Source of the DNA: Joyebacterum sp964521425
GTDB lineage: Bacteria > Joyebacterota > Joyebacteria > Joyebacterales > Joyebacteraceae
Assembly: GCA_964521425.1 (NCBI GenBank)
Contig: CAZFRO010000035.1
Location: forward strand, 1-10,577
DNA: 10,577 bases
Direction of reading: 5' to 3'
Within the stretch, counting starts at the first letter, position 1; every line of letters begins with the position of its first letter. The position numbers were made by a program, and so were the translations under genes. Below the pieces are notes generated by a model that saw nothing but the letters and a program-made list of their open reading frames with translations, was not told the origin of the DNA and searched no databases. Positions 6,335-10,577 of this stretch are shown here, one piece after another.

Positions 6335-7083
6335 TGCGCGAGAGACTCAGAGAACTTGGCATAGATATCGAAGATCGATCGGGCAGGGCCGTGGCACTGC
6401 CCGAAAGCACGCAGGCCGTCGCCGCTGTCGTGCGAGAGGCAGGTGTTCGCGGGCTCGTGGTGGCGCCACACTGGCTCCCGAGCGAGAGTGGCGCAATCCA
6501 CATCTCACGCGAGCGGATGCGTGCGGTGAAGGATGTAGTTCCCGAGGATATGATGGCGACGGTTGAGGTCGGCATCCGCATCGGAGAGCTGGCGTCAGCC
6601 CTCGCCGAACGAGATCTCTTCTGGCCGGCCGCGGAGTTCGCGAGAGATGGCGAGATGCTCGGAGATGTCATCGAGCGGGCCCCCGGCAACCACACCCGCC
6701 TTGGCAACACCGTCCGACGTTTCATTCTTATGGTCGAAGCCGTTCTGCCTGACGCGGCAGAGATGCGCGCTGGAGCCAAGACCGTGAAATGTGTAACAGG
6801 CTACGATCTCAAGCAGCTCTTCGTTGGGTCTTGGCAGACGCTTGGTGTGTTGACCGAGGCGACTCTGAGACTCGAGGCCGAGGCGAACCATGACGCGGTT
6901 GCAGGCAGGCTCGAACGCGACTTCGCCCCGCTTGAAGCGATGCACGCACAGAATGAGGCAGCGACCCGCGAGGCAGAGGGCGTCGTCCAGGCCACATGGT
7001 CGGAGTTCCTCCTGCGCCTCAAGAGGGAGATTGATCCCGCGGGTGTGTTTCCACCGATAGAGAGCATCGGCGCTCGAGGCTAG
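6334..7083 (+). CDS. Short FAD-binding oxidoreductase, GlcE-like subunit (249 aa)
   Basis: ATG 6334 overlaps the previous TGA by one base; GTG 6331 is an alternative one codon earlier. The protein fits the FAD_binding_4/PCMH fold of the glycolate oxidase FAD subunits: P-S/E-x-x-x-A-V-A-A near the start, VEVGIRIGELASALAERDL (~70-88), and the strong late block KTVKCVTGYDLKQLFVGS..TLGVLTEATLRL (~149-177, GYD 156-158). The end, LKREIDPAGVFPP, matches how GlcE proteins finish. It is about 100 residues shorter than E. coli GlcE, and the glycine-rich FAD phosphate-binding stretch is poor (VVAPHWLP where GGG-type residues are expected). With the next gene it would form a membrane-associated hydroxy-acid (glycolate- or lactate-like) dehydrogenase, but no GlcD-type catalytic partner is in the window. 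The substrate is not known. Confidence 0.75.
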   Translation: MRERLRELGIDIEDRSGRAVALPESTQAVAAVVREAGVRGLVVAPHWLPSESGAIHISRERMRAVKDVVPEDMMATVEVGIRIGELASALAERDLFWPAAEFARDGEMLGDVIERAPGNHTRLGNTVRRFILMVEAVLPDAAEMRAGAKTVKCVTGYDLKQLFVGSWQTLGVLTEATLRLEAEANHDAVAGRLERDFAPLEAMHAQNEAATREAEGVVQATWSEFLLRLKREIDPAGVFPPIESIGARG

Positions 7084-7119
7084 TGCGCTCGTGCGAAGTA
7101 CGTCGGAGGCCCGAGCACG

Positions 7120-8583
7120 ATGGGACCCGGAAGAGAACTTGAACTAAGGCGAGAGCTAGCAGCGAAGTGTCGCGCATGCGGCACCTGCCGTTCCGTCTGT
7201 CCCATCTTCGCTGAGATGGGTGTCGAGGGAGCCGTCGCCAGGGGCAAGGTCGCTCTCATCAGGGCTGTGCTCGACGGTGAGCTGGATCTGACGAACCTCT
7301 TCGATGAGAGGATCCAGCTCTGCCTCAACTGCAAGGCATGCATCACGAACTGCCCCAACGATGTCCGCGTCGACGATCTCATCCTCGCCGCTCGGAGCAG
7401 CTTTGTCGAAGCGGGGCGGCTGCCCGCTCTGAAACGTATCGTCTTCCGCTACCTTCTCAAGCGCGGTCGGCTTCTGCCTCCGTTCGGGAGGTTTGCATCG
7501 TTCATGCAACGGTTCGTCCTCCGCGGCCTTCCCGGGGACAGCGTCTACCGGAAGCTCCTACCGATCGTCGGCATGAACAGGGACCGCATCTTTCCCCAAT
7601 TCTCGCCTCGCTCGCTCATCCACTCGATGCCGGAGGTTGTTTCCGCCCAGGTTGTTCCCCCCGCCGCGGTGTCCGAGGCGGGCGCGGCGACAGACGATCA
7701 CGAACGCATCGCCCGAGATGCTCGCCGCGTTGGATTCTTCGTGGGTTGTGCCACCAACCTCATCTACCCGGAGACGGGGAGGGCAATCATCGCCTTCCTG
7801 GCGCGTTCAGGTGTTGATGTTGTCACCCCGGGGAACCAGGGTTGCTGCGGCGCGCCGGCGTTCAACGCAGGTGACTATGTGACCGGCCGCGAGCTGGCGA
7901 GGAAGAACATCGAGGTGTTCCGACTCGCGGAGGTCAACGCGGTCGTGACCGGATGCGCGTCGTGCGGGCTCTCGTTCAAGCGTGAGTACGAGGAGACGCT
8001 CGGGATCGAGGGTGGATTCGGCATCCCCGTGTTCGACTTCACCGAGTTCCTCGCGTTGCGAGGGAGCGCGGGCAGAGATGCGCCCACCGCGCATGACACG
8101 TCGGCCGCAGGTGGGGCGACCGCAGATGAGCGGTTTGCCACCCGGGCGGACACCGGCTCTGGCCGCCTCCGTGTCACGTACCACGAGCCCTGCCATCTCT
8201 CGCGCGGGCAGGGGATCACTGAGGAACCGCGAACGATGATCCGCACGCTTCCATGGGTCGAGTTTGTGGAGATGCAGGACTCGGACCGCTGCTGTGGGGG
8301 AGGTGGGTCCTTCAATCTGACGCACTACGACCTGGCTGCAGCGATCGGTGAACGCAAGGCCGAAGCGATCAGGACGACAGGTGCAGATGTGGTCGTGACC
8401 GAGTGCCCTGCGTGCGTCATACAGCTCAAGGACATGGTCGCTCGCTGCAGCCTGGATGTCGAGGTTCTGTCGATCGCGGACCTGCTTGCCTTGGACGACG
8501 CCGCGGCGGATCTGCCTGCCCTGAGCGATGCTGGTGATGAACCTGGAAGAGCGCGAGTCGTCACTGGCCGGGGAGGGAACTAG
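7120..8583 (+). CDS. glcF: GlcF-like iron-sulfur subunit with two CCG domains (487 aa)
   Basis: The start at ATG 7120 has GGAGG 10 nt upstream (7105-7109). Two [4Fe-4S] ferredoxin sites open the protein: Cys17-20-23-27-Pro and Cys68-71-74-78-Pro, separated by an ARGKVALIRAVLDGEL block typical of GlcF. Two CCG cysteine-rich domains follow, each with a leading Cys, a CCG and a CxxC: Cys210, 242/243, 279/282, and Cys358 (HEPCHL), 391/392, 429/432. These domains bind iron-sulfur clusters in heterodisulfide-reductase and lactate/glycolate oxidase relatives. The protein should pass electrons from a flavin subunit to the quinone pool at the inner membrane. An Ala/Thr/Gly-rich insert at about 318-347 and another near 183-200 make it longer than E. 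coli GlcF (about 407 aa). It lies 36 nt after the GlcE-like gene and 1 nt before the galactanase gene. The exact substrate is open (glycolate, lactate or similar). Confidence 0.85.
   Translation: MGPGRELELRRELAAKCRACGTCRSVCPIFAEMGVEGAVARGKVALIRAVLDGELDLTNLFDERIQLCLNCKACITNCPNDVRVDDLILAARSSFVEAGRLPALKRIVFRYLLKRGRLLPPFGRFASFMQRFVLRGLPGDSVYRKLLPIVGMNRDRIFPQFSPRSLIHSMPEVVSAQVVPPAAVSEAGAATDDHERIARDARRVGFFVGCATNLIYPETGRAIIAFLARSGVDVVTPGNQGCCGAPAFNAGDYVTGRELARKNIEVFRLAEVNAVVTGCASCGLSFKREYEETLGIEGGFGIPVFDFTEFLALRGSAGRDAPTAHDTSAAGGATADERFATRADTGSGRLRVTYHEPCHLSRGQGITEEPRTMIRTLPWVEFVEMQDSDRCCGGGGSFNLTHYDLAAAIGERKAEAIRTTGADVVVTECPACVIQLKDMVARCSLDVEVLSIADLLALDDAAADLPALSDAGDEPGRARVVTGRGGN
8570..8577 (+). 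promoter_or_regulatory. Ribosome binding site deciding the ATG 8585 start
   Basis: GGGGAGGG lies 7 nt before ATG 8585, inside the last codons of the glcF-like gene. It favours ATG 8585 over the in-frame ATG 8528, from which 19 extra polar residues (NLEERESSLAGEG...) would precede the signal peptide. Confidence 0.75.
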
Positions 8584-8584
8584 G

Positions 8585-10366
8585 ATGCGGAGATTCATCT
8601 CCAGGTACTCGCATTCATCGGCGCTGCTCCTGCCGGGGGCTGTTGTTCTTGCTGTTGTTCTTCTTCTGGCCTCGGGTTCTTCTGATGCCATGGGAGCGGC
8701 GGTCACGCTTCGTGTCGATATGCGCATCGAGTCTTCGTTCGAGCGGTTTGACCAGGACGTCGATATCGTCGTGGTGCGAGGCTCATTCAACGGATGGAGC
8801 GGCAACGCCGACGTTCTGAATGACGGCGATGGTGACGGCATCTACGAGATCATCCTGGATCTCGCTCCTGGGGAATACCCATACAAGTTCGTCATTCCTC
8901 TTGCTACGCACGACCGCTGGGAGCACTCGATCGCGGATCGCAGCGCGACCGTCGGCACGGGACCAGTCGAGATAGCCCCGGTCTTCTTCGATCATCGCGC
9001 CGGGTGGATGCCCGGCACGGTGCAGACAGGTGCGGACCTCTCCTTCACTCCAGAGCTCGTCTCGCTCGGCGCCGAGTACCGCGTGGACGGGGTTCCTGTC
9101 GACCTGCTGGCAGCCTGCGCCGACCACGGCTTCGAGATCGTGCGTCTGAGGCTATGGCACACGCCCGCCGAGCCCTGGCACGGGCTCAATGCGACCGTCG
9201 CGTTCGCACAGGACGTGAAGGCGCGCGGGTTCGGGCTCATGCTCGACATCCACTACTCCGACTCGTGGGCCGACCCAGGGCAGCAGACGAAACCGGCGGC
9301 GTGGGAAGGCCTCGCGCTTGAGGCACTGGTGGACTCGGTCTATGCATACACAAACGCCGTCGTTCGACGCTTCCGCGATGAGGGTGTGCTCCCCGACTAT
9401 GTGCAGATCGGAAACGAGATCTCACCGGGGATGCTCTGGGATGATGGTCGCGTCGGCTGGCAGGGAAGCGAGTGGGACACGCCGGAGCAGTGGGACAACC
9501 TGGAGGCGCTCCTGAGGGCCGGTATCGAGGGTGTGCGAGACAGCCTGGCGCCTGGTGATGAGACTGCAGTCATCATCCACTACGCAGACGGTGGGAACAA
9601 CGAGGGCTGCCGCTGGTTCTACGACAACCTCATTACGCGCGGCGTCCCGTTCGATATCATCGGGCTCTCGTTCTACCCATGGTGGCACGGGACCATCTGG
9701 GACCTCAGGGACAACCTGGACGACCTTGCGCTCACATATGGGCGCGAGCTGATGATCGTCGAGACCGGCTACCCGTGGACGCTCGACTGGCATGATGACA
9801 CGCACAACTTCGTCGGCGACTCGACACAGCTACACGTCAACTACCCGGCGACGCCGGATGGGCAGTTCGAGTTTCTCCGCGATGTGGTGGCGATCGTCGA
9901 GGCAGCGCCAGGCGGTCTCGGAACGGGTGTGCTCTACTGGGAGCCGGGTTTTCTTGTCGTCGACGGTGGCCCGGGGAGTCCCTATGAGAATATCACACTC
10001 TTCGACTTCGACGGCGATGCCCTTCGCGGTTTCGGCTTCGGCCTCCCATGGAACACGGAGGTGAACACGGGGGAGGAGCACGGAAGCCGCCCGGTACTGT
10101 CGCCCGGCGCCCCGAATCCCTTCCGATGCGAGTCCTCATTCACCGTGACTGTTCCAGAGCCGGGGGCGCATGTGAAGGTGCGCGTGTGCGATGCGGCCGG
10201 TCGGCTCGTCGCGACGGTCGTGGACAGCCCGGAGCCGCCCGGTATGCGCGGATTCGCTTGGGATGGCCAAGACGATGACGGCAGGATGGTAGCCTCCGGT
10301 GTCTATTTTCTCGAGGCTGTTGTCGCGGGCGAGCGGGTTGCCCGCAAGCTCGTCCACCTGCGATAG
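8585..10366 (+). CDS. Secreted arabinogalactan endo-beta-1,4-galactanase, GH53 (593 aa)
   Basis: ATG 8585 is 1 nt past the glcF-like stop. Residues 1-37 form a signal peptide with a long hydrophobic core (ALLLPGAVVLAVVLLLA). Residues about 38-145 form a CBM48/AMPK-type glycogen-binding-like fold (RGSFNGWS with Trp71, PGEYPYKFVI). The GH53 barrel runs from ADLSF (150) to about 490. Its landmarks are VRLRLWHTP (187-), DIHYSDSWADPGQQ with His223, the acid/base Glu278 in QIGNE, the nucleophile Glu393 in IVETGYPWT, and LYWEPGF near 452. The glutamate spacing of 115 is close to that of known GH53 galactanases. The C-terminal about 85 residues are FlgD-like (NPF at 511, AAGRLV, WDGQDDDGRMVASGVYFLE, ending ARKLVHLR), matching the tail of the C25 peptidase. 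It should hydrolyse beta-1,4-galactan of plant pectin outside the cell. The family call is firm; the N-terminal domain's ligand is a guess. Confidence 0.9.
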   Translation: MRRFISRYSHSSALLLPGAVVLAVVLLLASGSSDAMGAAVTLRVDMRIESSFERFDQDVDIVVVRGSFNGWSGNADVLNDGDGDGIYEIILDLAPGEYPYKFVIPLATHDRWEHSIADRSATVGTGPVEIAPVFFDHRAGWMPGTVQTGADLSFTPELVSLGAEYRVDGVPVDLLAACADHGFEIVRLRLWHTPAEPWHGLNATVAFAQDVKARGFGLMLDIHYSDSWADPGQQTKPAAWEGLALEALVDSVYAYTNAVVRRFRDEGVLPDYVQIGNEISPGMLWDDGRVGWQGSEWDTPEQWDNLEALLRAGIEGVRDSLAPGDETAVIIHYADGGNNEGCRWFYDNLITRGVPFDIIGLSFYPWWHGTIWDLRDNLDDLALTYGRELMIVETGYPWTLDWHDDTHNFVGDSTQLHVNYPATPDGQFEFLRDVVAIVEAAPGGLGTGVLYWEPGFLVVDGGPGSPYENITLFDFDGDALRGFGFGLPWNTEVNTGEEHGSRPVLSPGAPNPFRCESSFTVTVPEPGAHVKVRVCDAAGRLVATVVDSPEPPGMRGFAWDGQDDDGRMVASGVYFLEAVVAGERVARKLVHLR

Positions 10367-10394
10367 CCGGCGGCGCCCGCCCCGTCCCGCAGGA

Positions 10395-10411
10395 GGGGCA
10401 TTTGAGGCCCC
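10395..10411 (+). terminator. Weak hairpin after the galactanase gene
   Basis: GGGGC (10395-10399) pairs with GCCCC (10407-10411) around a 7-nt loop. No T tract follows, and ATTTG/CAAAT (10400-10404, 10411-10415) could form a rival stem. It may help end the operon, but the support is poor. Confidence 0.25.
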
Positions 10412-10419
10412 AAATCGGT

Positions 10420-10448
10420 TTGACAAGGCACCTGAGCGTTGCTACAAT
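10420..10448 (+). promoter_or_regulatory. Near-consensus sigma-70-type promoter for tRNA-Asn
   Basis: TTGACA (10420-10425, 6 of 6) and TACAAT (10443-10448, 5 of 6) are separated by exactly 17 nt. Transcription would start near 10455, giving a leader of about 48 nt removed in tRNA maturation. It is by far the strongest promoter in the window and shows that the housekeeping sigma factor of this organism uses the usual boxes. Confidence 0.85.
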
Positions 10449-10502
10449 ACTCGTTTGGACATAGACGCGGGGCGACTCAGTCGGCCCGTGCTTAGAATAC
10501 GT

Positions 10503-10577
10503 TCCTCGGTAGCTCAATGGTAGAGCATCCGGCTGTTAACCGGAGGGTTGCAGGTTCAAGTCCTGCCCGAGGAGCCA
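10503..10577 (+). tRNA. tRNA-Asn (anticodon GTT)
   Basis: The acceptor arms TCCTCGG (10503-10509) and CCGAGGA (10567-10573) pair fully. The discriminator is G10574 and the CCA end is encoded (10575-10577). The anticodon stem TCCGG/CCGGA (10528-10532, 10540-10544) encloses the loop CTGTTAA with anticodon GTT at 10535-10537. The T arm contains GGTTCAAGTCC. The 75-nt gene is complete and ends on the last base of the window; more tRNA genes may follow. Confidence 0.95.

Noticed and set aside
8528..8584. ATG 8528 start for the galactanase
   Set aside because: It overlaps the previous gene and adds a polar stretch before the signal peptide; ATG 8585 has a strong Shine-Dalgarno at 7 nt.
10369..10381. 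GC-rich hairpin GGCGG/CCGCC just after the galactanase stop as a terminator
   Set aside because: Only 5 bp and no T tract.
1..10577. CRISPR arrays, insertion sequences, phage genes
   Set aside because: No spaced direct repeats, transposase motifs or terminal inverted repeats were seen.

Overview
The window comes from a GC-rich bacterium with two membranes. Signal peptides, a lipoprotein with covalent hemes, and two large secreted enzymes ending in FlgD-like (type IX-style) C-terminal domains point to a candidate phylum of the wider FCB group (Eisenbacteria or Krumholzibacteria type). That placement is inference from protein style. All genes seen lie on the + strand.

Layout. Positions 1-113 hold the tail of a secreted protein, closed by a strong hairpin terminator (142-183). 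An unrecognised secreted protein follows (400-1041). A close-packed run then begins: an UshA-like/tetraheme cytochrome lipoprotein (1171-2547), a gingipain-type C25 peptidase (2618-6334), a short GlcE-like FAD protein (6334-7083), a GlcF-like iron-sulfur protein (7120-8583) and a GH53 endo-galactanase (8585-10366). The gaps are 70, -1, 36 and 1 nt, so these five could be one operon. A near-consensus promoter (10420-10448) then drives tRNA-Asn (10503-10577), which ends exactly at the window edge.

Main result. The cytochrome lipoprotein has an in-frame UGA at 1321. It falls exactly at a Cys-Gly-X redox site and is followed by a good bacterial SECIS hairpin (1343-1363), so the gene reads as a selenoprotein starting at TTG 1171 (Sec51). 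A conventional caller would start it late, near 1450, and lose the lipoprotein signal and the redox site. In the 5' leader, 14 nt before the Shine-Dalgarno, a second hairpin (1128-1146) shares 13 of 14 core bases with the SECIS hairpin. This suggests a leader SECIS mimic that could bind SelB and tie expression of the gene, and perhaps of the operon, to selenium status, as is known for the E. coli selAB leader. That is the most novel proposal here and is untested.

How the parts may work together. The peptidase and galactanase would act outside the cell on protein and plant galactan. The GlcE/GlcF-like pair would oxidise a small hydroxy acid at the inner membrane. The heme selenoprotein would carry out an unknown thiol/selenol redox reaction in the periplasm. 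The link between them is only their shared transcription unit.
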